Part shown: piece by piece, positions 34,372-43,631 of the stretch
How positions within the stretch are numbered: the stretch's first letter is position 1
Layout: every line of letters starts with the position of its first letter
Origin: an uncultured Paracoccus sp.
Lineage (GTDB): Bacteria; Pseudomonadota; Alphaproteobacteria; Rhodobacterales; Rhodobacteraceae
Assembly: GCF_947487305.1 (NCBI RefSeq)
Contig: NZ_CANKWH010000008.1
Span: forward strand, 124,001-188,000
Direction: 5' to 3'
Length of the DNA stretch: 64,000 bases
Position numbers and translations under genes: made by a program
Notes under the pieces: model-generated
What the model was told of the DNA's origin: nothing
What the model saw: the letters and a program-made list of their open reading frames with translations, nothing else
The model's database searches: none

Positions 34372-35312
34372 TGGTGCGGTGGAAGCCCCTTGGCCTCGGC
34401 ATCGCGGCGCTGGCGCTTCTGGCGGTGGTCACGCTGGCCGCCGCACAGATGGCCGGACCGACGCCCGAGGAGCAGGCGGCCGAGGCCGAGGCGCAAAGCG
34501 AAGCGGCCCGTGCCACGCCCGACAGCGAGCCTGCCGATTTCCCGCTCTATCCCGACCCGGGCCGCCCCCGCGAGGTGGTCCCCGAGAACGAGGCCGAGGC
34601 GCCCGAGAAGGTGGTGGCGGGCCTCTCCAGCGATGCGGTGTCGATCACCACGAATTTCGACGGCTCGGACATTCTGATCTACGGCGCGGTCAAACGCGAG
34701 ACGCCGATCCCCAAGGATGCGCCGCTGCAGGTCATCGTCACCGTCGAGGGGCCGGCGCAGCCGCTGACCGTCTGGCGCAAGGAGCGCAAGCTGGGCATCT
34801 GGATCAATGCCGAGCGGGTCAGGATCGGTGCCGCGCCCGGATTCTATGCCGTGGCGACGACCGGGCCCTTGGACCAGATCCTGCTGCCCGAATGGGATGA
34901 GCGCTTCCGCATCTCGATCCCGCTGGCGATGCGCGCCTTTGCCGGCCCGGTCGAGGTCAGCGACACGGTGCCCTTCACCCAGGCGCTGATCCGCCTGCGC
35001 GAGCAGAGTGGGCTTTACCGGCTGGATCAGGGCAGCGTGACATTGACCGAGGAGACCCTGTTTCGCGCCAATATCCAGCTTCCGGCCAACCTGATCGAGG
35101 GCGATTACAAGACCCGCATCTTCCTGCTGCGCGACGGGCAGGTGGTCGATGTCTACCGCGCGCCCATCGAGGTGCGGAAGGTGGGGCTGGAACGCTGGCT
35201 CTACCGCCTCGCCTTCGACTGGCCGTTCATCTACGGGCTGATGTCGCTGGCGGTGGCGGTGATCGCCGGCTGGGGCGCCTCGACCGCCTTCCGGCTGCTG
35301 CGCCGGGGGTAG
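34371..35312 (+). CDS. TIGR02186 family protein, TSUP partner
   Basis: 313-residue protein with an N-terminal membrane segment or signal (residues about 7-25), a long periplasmic part, and a C-terminal transmembrane helix (about 283-306, FIYGLMSLAVAVIAGWGASTAF). The segment ISSDAVSITTNFDGSDILIYGAV-like (residues about 83-105) is the family hallmark. The ATG at 34371 is used; a GTG three bases earlier is in frame. Function unknown; coupling with the TSUP permease suggests a role in its export process. Confidence 0.88.
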   Translation: MVRWKPLGLGIAALALLAVVTLAAAQMAGPTPEEQAAEAEAQSEAARATPDSEPADFPLYPDPGRPREVVPENEAEAPEKVVAGLSSDAVSITTNFDGSDILIYGAVKRETPIPKDAPLQVIVTVEGPAQPLTVWRKERKLGIWINAERVRIGAAPGFYAVATTGPLDQILLPEWDERFRISIPLAMRAFAGPVEVSDTVPFTQALIRLREQSGLYRLDQGSVTLTEETLFRANIQLPANLIEGDYKTRIFLLRDGQVVDVYRAPIEVRKVGLERWLYRLAFDWPFIYGLMSLAVAVIAGWGASTAFRLLRRG

Positions 35313-35325
35313 GTCCGAAATGCGA

Positions 35326-35353
35326 CAGGCCCCGTGGTGTCCCACGGGGCCTG
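35326..35353. terminator. Perfect 12-bp bidirectional terminator hairpin
   Basis: CAGGCCCCGTGG (35326-35337) and CCACGGGGCCTG (35342-35353) pair exactly with a 4-base loop, in the 95-base gap between the convergent TIGR02186 gene and mcl1. It can serve both directions. The downstream sequence on either strand is not U-rich. Confidence 0.8.
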
Positions 35354-35407
35354 CACTCCTCCCTCGGACGGGCGTGCCACCTCCCCGTGGCGCGCCCCGA
35401 GGTATCT

Positions 35408-36370
35408 CTATTGGTTGCTGGCGATCAGCTCGGCCTGGCGCACGATGACCTCGGCCTGCTTGATCGAGGCGATATCGACCAGACGGCCCTTGTAGACGGT
35501 GGCACCGGCACCGGCCTTCTTGGCGGCGTCCATCGCGGCAAGAATCTCGCGCGCCTCGGTCACGGCCTTTTCCGAGGGCGAGAAGATTTCGTTTGACAAG
35601 GCAACCTGGCTGGGATGGATGGCCCATTTGCCGACCATGCCGAGGGTGGCCGAGCGCAGCGCCTGCGCACGGAACCCGTCCTTGTCCGAGAAATCGCCGA
35701 AGGGACCATCGACCGGCAGCACGCCATGGGTGCGGCAGGCGGCGACGATCTTGGCCTGGGCCCAGTGCCAGGGATCGGACCAGTATTGCTGGCCCTGGTG
35801 ATGCATGTAGTAGTTTTCCTGCGTCCCGCCGATGCCGGTGGTGGCCATGCCCATCGAGGCGGCGAAATCGGCGGCGCCAAGACTGATCGCCTGCATCCGC
35901 GGCGAGGCGGCGGCGATCTCTTCGACATGGCAGATGCCGGCAGCGGTCTCGATGATCGCCTCGAAGGCGATGGGTTTCTTGCGGCCCTTGGCCTTCTCGA
36001 CGGCAGTGACCAGCGCATCTACGGCATAGATGTCGCTGGCATTGCCGGCCTTGGGGATCATGATCTGGTCCAGCCGGTCCGAGGCGTTTTCCAGCAGGTC
36101 CACAACGTCGCGGTACCAGAAGGGCGTATCCAGCCCGTTGATCCGCACGGACAGCGTCTTGTTGCCCCAGTCCACATCGCCGATCGCCTGGATGATCTGC
36201 CGGCGGGCATTGTCCTTGTCGTCGGGGGCGACCGAATCCTCGAGATCGAGGTTGATCACGTCGGCGGCGGATTTGGCCATCTTCTCGAACAGCTCGCTGC
36301 GGGAGCCGGGGCCGAACAGCTGGCAGCGGTTCAGACGGGCGGCGGGCAGTGGCTGCGTGCGAAAACTCAT
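35408..36370 (-). CDS. mcl1: L-malyl-CoA/beta-methylmalyl-CoA lyase
   Basis: 320-residue CitE-like aldolase that cleaves beta-methylmalyl-CoA to propionyl-CoA and glyoxylate, and L-malyl-CoA to acetyl-CoA and glyoxylate, in the ethylmalonyl-CoA pathway. The N-terminus MSFRTQPLPAARLNRCQLFGPGS, LDLEDSVAPDDK (metal-binding), GIGGTQENYYMHH, and the C-terminus GRLVDIASIKQAEVIVRQAE are near identical, from memory, to Rhodobacter Mcl1. The ATG at 36370 has AGGA 8 bases upstream and matches that family N-terminus. It implies acetate assimilation without isocitrate lyase, unless that is encoded elsewhere. Confidence 0.95.
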   Translation of the reverse strand: MSFRTQPLPAARLNRCQLFGPGSRSELFEKMAKSAADVINLDLEDSVAPDDKDNARRQIIQAIGDVDWGNKTLSVRINGLDTPFWYRDVVDLLENASDRLDQIMIPKAGNASDIYAVDALVTAVEKAKGRKKPIAFEAIIETAAGICHVEEIAAASPRMQAISLGAADFAASMGMATTGIGGTQENYYMHHQGQQYWSDPWHWAQAKIVAACRTHGVLPVDGPFGDFSDKDGFRAQALRSATLGMVGKWAIHPSQVALSNEIFSPSEKAVTEAREILAAMDAAKKAGAGATVYKGRLVDIASIKQAEVIVRQAELIASNQ

Positions 36371-36472
36371 GGGCCGATCCTGCAAATGCAACTTATCGCG
36401 CAGTTGTTATTGGATTGCTGCGCTTGCATCAAGCCGGTATTGATCAGACTTGCGGATAGCGAAAGTTCCTGG

Positions 36473-37456
36473 ATGGCAGTCACGACCCCGCTCATCATCA
36501 ACGTTCACCGGCGGCGCTATGCGTTCGGCAGGGCCTTTACTCTGGGCAAGCTGACCCGCACCCATGTCGACGCGATCGAGGTGACGCTGACCCGGGGCGG
36601 GCGCACCGGACGCGGCGAATGCGTGCCGAACCCGCGATACGGCGAATCGCCCGACAGCGTGGTCAACCAGATCACCCAACTGCCGCTGGATTTCGACCGC
36701 AAGAGCCTGCCTGCCCTGCTGCGCCCCGGACCTGCGCGCAATGCCGTCGATTGCGCGCTGTGGGATCTCGAGGCCAAGCAGAAGGGGGTGCGGGTCTGGC
36801 AACTGGCCGGGCTGAACCAGCCGAGGCCGCTGGAAACCGTCGTCACCCTGTCGATCGACGATCCCGTCAAACTGGCCGAGGATGCGCGCAAGTTCCGCAA
36901 TCACCGGGTGATGAAATTCCGTGCCGCCTCGGCCGAGGATATTCGTCTCATCCCGGTCGTCCGGCAGGCAGCACCGCATGTTAAGATCATTCTCGACGCA
37001 GGCGAAAGCTGGACGGTGGATGACTATGTCCGGCTGGCACCGCGCCTCGCGCGCGAGGGGGTGGTGCTGATCGAACAGCCGCTGCCCTCGATCCAGGACC
37101 GGGCGCTGGCCGAGATCAAGCACCCGATCCCGATCTGCGCCGATGAAAGCTGCCATGACCTCGGCACCCTGCCTCGGTTGCAGGGGCGCTATGACATGAT
37201 CAACATCAAGCTTGACAAGACCGGCGGGCTGACCCATGCTCTCGCGCTGCGCGATGCCGCGCATCAGATCGGGATCAAGACCATGATCGGCAGCATGATC
37301 TCGTCCTCGCTGGCGATGGCGCCCGCTGTGCTCGCGGCGCAGGATTCCACCTATGTCGATCTCGATGGCCCGCTGCTGCTGGCCGAGGATCGCCCGCACG
37401 GGCTGACCTATGACGGCAGCTGGGTGCATCCGCCCAAGGCCGAACTTTGGGGCTGA
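36473..37456 (+). CDS. Enolase-superfamily dipeptide epimerase-like protein
   Basis: 327-residue protein of the muconate-lactonizing subgroup, closest to L-Ala-D/L-Glu epimerases that act in murein peptide recycling. Metal ligands are present in ILDAGESW (D175), LIEQPL and CADES. The second catalytic lysine is in INIKLDKTGG. Odd: the first catalytic motif, normally K-x-K, reads K148-F-R150, and the usual DANE(A/G)W is DAGESW, so the activity may differ. The start at 36473 is chosen by family N-terminus; no strong ribosome site. A class IV aminotransferase follows after 70 bases. Confidence 0.85.
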   Translation: MAVTTPLIINVHRRRYAFGRAFTLGKLTRTHVDAIEVTLTRGGRTGRGECVPNPRYGESPDSVVNQITQLPLDFDRKSLPALLRPGPARNAVDCALWDLEAKQKGVRVWQLAGLNQPRPLETVVTLSIDDPVKLAEDARKFRNHRVMKFRAASAEDIRLIPVVRQAAPHVKIILDAGESWTVDDYVRLAPRLAREGVVLIEQPLPSIQDRALAEIKHPIPICADESCHDLGTLPRLQGRYDMINIKLDKTGGLTHALALRDAAHQIGIKTMIGSMISSSLAMAPAVLAAQDSTYVDLDGPLLLAEDRPHGLTYDGSWVHPPKAELWG

Positions 37457-37526
37457 GGTCGCGCCCCGGCGCTTGACCTTTGCGCTAGCAGACAACAAGA
37501 ACCTGCAGAACCCATCGGAGGACGCC

Positions 37527-38387
37527 ATGACCCGCACCGTCTATGTCAACGGAGACTACCTGCCGGAAGATCAGGCCAAGGTTTCGGTCTTTGACCGCGG
37601 CTTCGTCATGGCGGATGGCGTCTATGAAGTGACCAGTGTGCTCGGCGGCAAGCTGATCGATTTCGGCGGACATCTGGCGCGGCTGAAACGTTCGCTCGAG
37701 GCGCTGCAGATGCGCAATCCTCTGTCGGATGACGACTATCTCGCCGCGCATCGGCGGCTGGTGGCCGAGAATGGCGTGACCGATGGCATGGTCTATCTGC
37801 AGGTGACGCGCGGCAATCCGGGCGACCGCGATTTCGCCTTCCCGCCCGAGGACACGGTGCCGACCGTGGTCATGTTCACGCAGAACAAGCCCGGCCTTGC
37901 GGACAATCCGGCGGCCAAGACCGGCTGGAAGGTCATCACCACCGAGGATCTGCGTTGGGCGCGGCGCGACATCAAGACGGTGCAGCTGCTGTTCCCCAGC
38001 CTCGCCAAGATGGAGGCCAAGTCGAAGGGCGCGGACGACGCCTGGCTGGTCGAAGAGGGCAAAGTGACCGAGGGCACATCGAACAACGCCTATATCGTCA
38101 AGGGCGGCACGATCATCACCCGCGAATTGTCCAGCGACATCCTGCACGGCATCACCCGCGCCGCCGTGCTGCGCTTTGCCCGCGAGGCGCAGATGAAGGT
38201 CGAGGAGCGCAGCTTTACCGTGGCCGAGGCACAGGATGCGGACGAGGCCTTTATTACCTCGGCCTCGGCCTTCGTCATGCCGGTGGTCTCGATCGACGGC
38301 GCGGCCATCGGCGACGGCACGGTCGGCCCGGTCGCACGCCGCCTGCGCGAGATTTACCTGGAAGAAAGCGTGAAGGCCGGGGTCTGA
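37527..38387 (+). CDS. D-amino-acid aminotransferase-like class IV PLP enzyme
   Basis: 286-residue fold-type IV aminotransferase. SVFDRGFVMADGVYEVT is the N-terminal family motif, the PLP-binding Lys is in RRDIKTVQLL, and VTEGTSNNAYIV is the cofactor-phosphate segment. GGAGG lies upstream of the ATG at 37527. Lack of the branched-chain enzyme hallmarks, together with the preceding epimerase, points to D-alanine/D-glutamate-type transamination, probably murein or D-amino-acid turnover. The substrate is inferred. Its stop faces the mazG stop with 3 bases between. Confidence 0.88.
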   Translation: MTRTVYVNGDYLPEDQAKVSVFDRGFVMADGVYEVTSVLGGKLIDFGGHLARLKRSLEALQMRNPLSDDDYLAAHRRLVAENGVTDGMVYLQVTRGNPGDRDFAFPPEDTVPTVVMFTQNKPGLADNPAAKTGWKVITTEDLRWARRDIKTVQLLFPSLAKMEAKSKGADDAWLVEEGKVTEGTSNNAYIVKGGTIITRELSSDILHGITRAAVLRFAREAQMKVEERSFTVAEAQDADEAFITSASAFVMPVVSIDGAAIGDGTVGPVARRLREIYLEESVKAGV

Positions 38388-38390
38388 TCC

Positions 38391-39203
38391 CTAGCCTACG
38401 GCGCGCTCGGCCGCCTTGGCGGCATCCCACAGCGCATCCATCTCGGCCAGGTCGCTGTCCTCGGGGCGGCGGCCATCGGCGGCCAGCGCCGTCTCGATCG
38501 AGCGGAAGCGGCGGGTGAATTTCGCATTCGCTCCGCGCAGGGCCTGTTCCGGGTCGATCTTCAGATGCCGGGCAAGGTTTGCCATCACGAACATCAGGTC
38601 GCCGAATTCCTCGGTCAGCGCCGCATGGTCCAGCGTGTCGCGCGCCTCGACCAGTTCGGCGGTCTCCTCGTTGATCTTGGCCAGCACATCCCCCGGGCCG
38701 GGCCAGTCAAAGCCGACGCGGGCGGCGCGGTTCTGCAGCTTGATCGCGCGGGTCAGCGCCGGCAGGCCAAGCGCCACGCCGTCGAGCACGCCCTTTTCCG
38801 CCTTGCCGGCGCGTTCGACCGCCTTGATCGCCTCCCAGTCCTTCACCTGCTGCTCGGCCGACTTGTCACGGGATTCGTCGCCATAGACATGCGGATGCCG
38901 GGCAACGAGCTTGTCGCTGATCTGGCGGGCGACATCGGCGAAGTCGAACATGCCCTTCTCGGCGGCCATCTGCGCATGGAACACCACCTGCAGCAGAAGA
39001 TCGCCCAGCTCGCCCGGAAACTCGTCCCACGCCTCGCGGTCGATGGCATCTGCGACTTCATGCGCCTCTTCAATGGTATAGGGGGCGATGCTGGCGAAAT
39101 CCTGCTCGATGTCCCAGGGACAGCCGCTGGTCGGGTCGCGAAGATCGGCCATGATGCCGATCAGCCGGTCGATCTGGGCCCGCGCTTCCGCAGTGTCTCG
39201 CAT
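38391..39203 (-). CDS. mazG: Nucleoside triphosphate pyrophosphohydrolase MazG
   Basis: 270-residue two-domain MazG, which hydrolyses non-canonical or excess NTPs to NMP and PPi. The first domain has CPWDIEQDFASIAPYTIEEAHEVADAI and GELGDLLLQVVFHAQMA (EExxE and ExxD metal sites), and the second repeats the fold with NEETAELVEA and EEFGDLMFVMANLARHL. The ATG at 39203 with GGGAGA upstream is preferred over a TTG at 39230. Full length for the family. Confidence 0.94.
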   Translation of the reverse strand: MRDTAEARAQIDRLIGIMADLRDPTSGCPWDIEQDFASIAPYTIEEAHEVADAIDREAWDEFPGELGDLLLQVVFHAQMAAEKGMFDFADVARQISDKLVARHPHVYGDESRDKSAEQQVKDWEAIKAVERAGKAEKGVLDGVALGLPALTRAIKLQNRAARVGFDWPGPGDVLAKINEETAELVEARDTLDHAALTEEFGDLMFVMANLARHLKIDPEQALRGANAKFTRRFRSIETALAADGRRPEDSDLAEMDALWDAAKAAERAVG

Positions 39204-39267
39204 TGCATTCTCCCGGCTTTCCTGCGCCAATGTCCGTCCACTGCCACAGCCCGAAAGCCGAGTCTAC

Positions 39268-40443
39268 ATGCCCGTCCTGAACCGCATCGCCGAATTCGGC
39301 TCCGACATGACCGAATGGCGGCGCCACCTGCACCAGCATCCGGAACTGGGCTTCGACTGCCACGAAACCGCCGCCTTCGTGGCCGAGCGGCTGCGTGAAT
39401 TCGGCGTGGACGAGATCCATGAGGGGGTCGGGCAAACCGGCGTGGTGGCCATCATCAACGGTCAGGCGGACGGGCCGACGATCGGGCTGCGGGCCGACAT
39501 GGACGCGCTGCCGATGGCCGAGGAGACCGGGGCAGACTGGGCCTCGACCGTGCCGGGGCGGATGCATGCCTGCGGTCATGACGGGCATACGACCATGCTT
39601 CTGGGTGCTGCCCGCTATCTGGCCGAGACGCGGAACTTTGCCGGCCGGGTGGCGCTGATCTTTCAGCCGGCGGAAGAGGATGGCGGCGGCGGTGATGCCA
39701 TGGTGCGCGACGGCATAATGGAGCGGTTCGGCATTTCCCGCGTCTTCGCGCTGCACAACAATCCGGGTCAGGACGAGGGCAGTTTCCAGACCACGCCGGG
39801 GCCGATCATGGCTGCGGTCGACCGTTTCGAAGTTCATATCCGCGGCCGGGGCGGCCATGGCGCCATGCCGCATCTGACCGCCGATCCGGTGGTGGCCGCC
39901 GTGGGCATCGTCAACGCCATCCAGACCATTGTCAGCCGCAACCATTACGCGCTGGACGAGCTGGTTGTCTCGGTCACACAGATCCATACCGGCAGCGCCG
40001 ACAATATCGTGCCCGAAACCGCCTGGATCTGCGGCACCGTCCGCACCTTCGAGCCGCATGTCCGTGAAATGGTCGAGCGCCGCATGGCCGAGATCTGCGC
40101 CGGGCAGGGCGCGGCCTATGATGTGACGGCCGAGCTTGACTATCAGCGCGGCTATCCGGCGACGGTGAACGACCCGCGCGAGACCGATTTTGCCGTCGCC
40201 GTGGCGCGCGAGGTGTCGGGCGCGAATGGCGTCATCGCCGAGTCGGGTCGTGAGATGGGGGCCGAGGATTTCAGCTACATGCTGGAGAAACGCCCCGGCT
40301 GCTATCTGTTCATCGGCCAGGGCGAGGGGCCGGGCGTGCACAACCCGGGCTATGATTTCAACGACGAGATTGCCCCGGTCGGCGCCAGCTTCTTTGCCCG
40401 CCTGGTCGAGCGCGGCCAGCCGCTGAAGACGGCAGCGGGTTAG
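39268..40443 (+). CDS. M20 family amidohydrolase (hippurate/aminoacyl hydrolase type)
   Basis: 391-residue metallopeptidase-like amidohydrolase. Metal ligands are in MHACGHDGHTTML (near residue 105) and FQPAEEDGGGG; a dimerisation domain covers about residues 180-290, and the last ligand is in MGAEDFSYMLEKRPG. Family members cleave N-acyl amino acids such as hippurate or indole-acetyl conjugates. The ATG at 39268 begins MPVLNRIAEFGSDMTEWRRHLHQHPELGF, standard for the group. Divergent from mazG by 64 bases. Exact substrate not predictable. Confidence 0.9.
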   Translation: MPVLNRIAEFGSDMTEWRRHLHQHPELGFDCHETAAFVAERLREFGVDEIHEGVGQTGVVAIINGQADGPTIGLRADMDALPMAEETGADWASTVPGRMHACGHDGHTTMLLGAARYLAETRNFAGRVALIFQPAEEDGGGGDAMVRDGIMERFGISRVFALHNNPGQDEGSFQTTPGPIMAAVDRFEVHIRGRGGHGAMPHLTADPVVAAVGIVNAIQTIVSRNHYALDELVVSVTQIHTGSADNIVPETAWICGTVRTFEPHVREMVERRMAEICAGQGAAYDVTAELDYQRGYPATVNDPRETDFAVAVAREVSGANGVIAESGREMGAEDFSYMLEKRPGCYLFIGQGEGPGVHNPGYDFNDEIAPVGASFFARLVERGQPLKTAAG

Positions 40444-40604
40444 GCTCGTTCCCTCGCCGCCGCGCCGGCCCCCGGACAACCCACGTTTCCGTGTGTGCCG
40501 GGTAGCCCGCGATTTCTTGCCAAGCCCCGCCACCGCGGATAGGGTGCGCGCCAATTCCCGCCCGGTCGCCTCTCAAGCGGCCCCGCTGACATGAAGGATA
40601 ACCG

Positions 40605-40937
40605 ATGTTCGTGACCCCCGCCTATGCCCAGGCCGCCGGATCGGCCGGCGCCGCCGGAGCTTTCGCGCAGTTCATCCCGCTGATCCTGATCTTCGCGATC
40701 ATGTATTTCCTGATGATCCGCCCGCAGCAAAAGCGCGCCAAGCTGCACCGGGAAATGGTCGCCGCGCTGAAAAAGGGCGATCAGGTCATCACCCAGGGCG
40801 GGATCATCGGCAAGGTTTCCACCGTCCGCGACGACGAGGTCGAGGTCGAGGTGGCTACCGGCGTGAAGGTGCGGGTCGTCCGCGCCTCGATCACCCAGGT
40901 GCTGAACCCGACGGCGCCCGTCGCCGCCAATAGCTAA
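40605..40937 (+). CDS. yajC: Sec translocon accessory subunit YajC
   Basis: 110 residues with one transmembrane helix (about 20-40, FIPLILIFAIMYFLMI) followed by the conserved RPQQKRAKLHREMVAALKKGDQVITQGGIIGKV. It assists SecDF in late steps of protein export. AAGGAT precedes the ATG. First gene of the yajC-secD-secF order. Confidence 0.95.
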   Translation: MFVTPAYAQAAGSAGAAGAFAQFIPLILIFAIMYFLMIRPQQKRAKLHREMVAALKKGDQVITQGGIIGKVSTVRDDEVEVEVATGVKVRVVRASITQVLNPTAPVAANS

Positions 40938-40967
40938 GACCAGACAAACTAAGGGGTCACCCCCAAG

Positions 40968-42635
40968 ATGCTTCAGATCGACCGCTGGAAACGCATCCTG
41001 ATTATCGGGCTTTGCGTGCTCGGGCTGGCCTATGCCATGCCCAACCTGTTCTACAAACGGGTGGAGACCCATAACGACGCCGTCATCGCGGTCGAACGGT
41101 CGGGCGGCGCTGCCACGGCCGAGCAAGAGGCGGCAATGGCGCAGTGGCCGAACTGGCTGCCGTCGTCGCTGGTCAATCTGGGGCTGGACCTGCGGGGCGG
41201 GGCCCATCTTCTGGCCGAGGTGCAGGTCGATCAGGTCTACAAGGCCCGGATGGACGGCATGTGGCCGGATCTGCGGCAGGCGCTGTCCGACAAGCGCGCC
41301 ACCATCGGTTCGATTCGCCGGGTGTCCTCGCCCGATGGGACGTTGGCCATCGAGATCGAGAATGCCGACCAGATGCAGGTCGCGGTCGAGGCCGCGCGCA
41401 GTCTGTCCGTTCCCGTCACCACGCTGACCGGGGCCGGGCAGGACGATCTGACCGTGACCGCCAGCGGCAAGACCCTGACTGTGCAGCTGTCGGATGCCGA
41501 AAAGGCCGTGACCGACGATCGCACCATCCAGCAGAGCCTCGAGATCGTGCGCCGCCGGGTGGACGAGGTCGGAACGCGTGAACCCACCATCATGCGCCAG
41601 GGCCAGGACCGCATCCTGATCCAGGTGCCGGGCATCGGTTCGGCCGCCGAGCTGAAGGCGCTGATCGGCACCACCGCCAAGCTGACCTTCAACCCGGTCA
41701 TTGGCACCGGCACCAATCCGAACGCCAATCCCGGCATCGGCAATGTCATCCTGCCCTCGCAGGAGCAGCCGGGCCTGTTCTACACGCTCGAGGAAACCCC
41801 GGTCGTGACCGGCGAGGAGCTGACCAATGCGGTGCCCTCGACCGACCAGAACGGCCAGCCCTCGGTCGATTTCCGCTTCAACCCCTCGGGTGCGCGCAAG
41901 TTCGGCGAGTACACCACCGCCAATATCGGCCAGCCCTTCGCTATCGTGCTGGATAACGAGGTGATCTCGGCCCCGGTGATCCGGCAGGCGATCACCGCTG
42001 GCTCGGGCCAGATCTCGGGCTCGATGGATTTCGAAAGCGCCAACCGACTGGCGGTTCTGCTGCGCGCCGGCGCGCTGCCGGCGGAGCTGACCTTCCTCGA
42101 GGAACGGACCATCGGCCCGGAACTGGGGCAGGACAGCATCGATGCCGGGCGTCTGGCCTCGGTCGTCGCCACCATCGCGGTCATCTTCTACATCGTCGCC
42201 AGCTATGGCCTGTTCGGGGTCTTCGCCTCGATCGCCGTGGTGGTGAACGTCATCCTGATCCTTGCGGTCATGTCGATCATGGGGGCGACGCTGACCCTGC
42301 CGGGCATTGCCGGGATCGTGCTGACCGTGGGCACCGCCGTCGATGCGAACGTCATCATCTATGAACGCATCCGCGAGGAATTGCGGGCGGGCAAACGGGT
42401 GGTTCGCGCCATCGACAACGGCTTCAAGGAGGCGATGTCGGCCATCATCGACGCCAACGTCACCACCTTCATCGCCGCGCTGGTGATGTTCTTCCTCGGT
42501 TCCGGCCCGGTCAAGGGCTTCGCCGTGACGCTGACCATCGGCATCGTCACCTCGGTCTTTACGGCCATCTATCTGACCCGGCTGCTGATCGTCCTGTGGA
42601 TCGATCTGCGCAAGCCGAAAGAACTGGTTCTGTAA
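40968..42635 (+). CDS. secD: Protein translocase subunit SecD
   Basis: 555-residue inner-membrane protein that uses the proton gradient to pull secreted proteins through SecYEG. One N-terminal helix (about 5-22) is followed by LGLDLRGGAHLLAEVQVD (residues about 69-86), a large periplasmic domain with the P1 head, and five C-terminal helices, with the conserved GTAVDANVIIYERIREEL near residue 465. Full length, 30 bases after yajC and 12 before secF. Confidence 0.96.
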   Translation: MLQIDRWKRILIIGLCVLGLAYAMPNLFYKRVETHNDAVIAVERSGGAATAEQEAAMAQWPNWLPSSLVNLGLDLRGGAHLLAEVQVDQVYKARMDGMWPDLRQALSDKRATIGSIRRVSSPDGTLAIEIENADQMQVAVEAARSLSVPVTTLTGAGQDDLTVTASGKTLTVQLSDAEKAVTDDRTIQQSLEIVRRRVDEVGTREPTIMRQGQDRILIQVPGIGSAAELKALIGTTAKLTFNPVIGTGTNPNANPGIGNVILPSQEQPGLFYTLEETPVVTGEELTNAVPSTDQNGQPSVDFRFNPSGARKFGEYTTANIGQPFAIVLDNEVISAPVIRQAITAGSGQISGSMDFESANRLAVLLRAGALPAELTFLEERTIGPELGQDSIDAGRLASVVATIAVIFYIVASYGLFGVFASIAVVVNVILILAVMSIMGATLTLPGIAGIVLTVGTAVDANVIIYERIREELRAGKRVVRAIDNGFKEAMSAIIDANVTTFIAALVMFFLGSGPVKGFAVTLTIGIVTSVFTAIYLTRLLIVLWIDLRKPKELVL

Positions 42636-42647
42636 GGGGATAAGATC

Positions 42648-43631
42648 ATGGCATTCCGGCTCAAGCTTGTTCCCGACAACACCAACTACAACTTCTTCCG
42701 CTGGCAGTGGCTGACCTTCGGCATCTCGGCTCTGGCCATGGCGGCTTCGGTCGTGCTGGTTCTGGTGATGGGGCTGAACTTCGGCGTCGACTTCAAGGGC
42801 GGCACCACCATCCGCACCGAAAGCCCGACCGCCTTCGAGGTCGGCGAATACCGCGAGGTGCTGGACGGGCTGGATCTTGGCGATGTCTCGATCACCGAGG
42901 TCTTCGACCCGACCTTCGGCGCCGACAAGCATGTGGCAATGATCCGAATTGGTGCCACCAACGAGACCGGTTCGGTCACGCCCGAGGAGTTGACCCGGAT
43001 CGAGGACGCGCTGCGTGCCGTCGACCCGCAGGTGACGTTCCCGGCGGTCGAATCGATCGGTCCCAAGGTTTCGGCCGAGTTGATCTGGACCGCCGTGCAG
43101 GCGGTGGGCGCGGCGACCATCGGCATCCTCTTCTATATCTGGATCCGCTTCGAATGGCAGTTCGCCATCGGCGCCGTGGTGGCACTGGTCCATGATGTGC
43201 TCTTGACCGTGGGCGTCTTTGCACTGTTCCAGTTCAAGTTCGACCTCAGCACCATCGCCGCGCTGCTGACGATCCTTGGCTATTCGGTCAACGACACTGT
43301 CGTGGTCTTCGACCGATTGCGCGAAAATCTGATCAAGTTCAAATCCATGCCGCTGATCGACGTGATGAACCTGACGGTGAACGAAACCCTGTCGCGGACC
43401 ATCATGACCGCCGTGACCACCGCAATCGCGCTGACCGCGCTGCTGATCCTTGGAGGCGACGTGATCCGGGGCTTTGTCTTCGCCATGCTCTGGGGCGTCT
43501 TCGTCGGCTGCTATTCGACGATCTACGTGGCCAAGAACATCGTGCTGTGGATCGGGGTCAAGCGCGACTGGTCGAAAAAGGACCCGAAGGACGACCCGTC
43601 CTCGCCCTTCAAGGGCGCCGAGCAACCCTGA
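42648..43631 (+). CDS. secF: Protein translocase subunit SecF
   Basis: 327-residue partner of SecD. Six predicted helices; GLNFGVDFKGGTTI near residue 42 is the SecF hallmark, and SVNDTVVVFDRLRENL lies near residue 218. AAGGGG lies upstream of the ATG. The stop TGA shares its last base with the ATG of the next gene (TGATG). Confidence 0.96.
   Translation: MAFRLKLVPDNTNYNFFRWQWLTFGISALAMAASVVLVLVMGLNFGVDFKGGTTIRTESPTAFEVGEYREVLDGLDLGDVSITEVFDPTFGADKHVAMIRIGATNETGSVTPEELTRIEDALRAVDPQVTFPAVESIGPKVSAELIWTAVQAVGAATIGILFYIWIRFEWQFAIGAVVALVHDVLLTVGVFALFQFKFDLSTIAALLTILGYSVNDTVVVFDRLRENLIKFKSMPLIDVMNLTVNETLSRTIMTAVTTAIALTALLILGGDVIRGFVFAMLWGVFVGCYSTIYVAKNIVLWIGVKRDWSKKDPKDDPSSPFKGAEQP

Noticed and set aside
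35615..37456. 613-codon frame suggesting an N-terminal fusion to the epimerase-like enzyme
   Set aside because: The upstream half is antisense to mcl1. The enzyme begins at 36473 with the normal family N-terminus.
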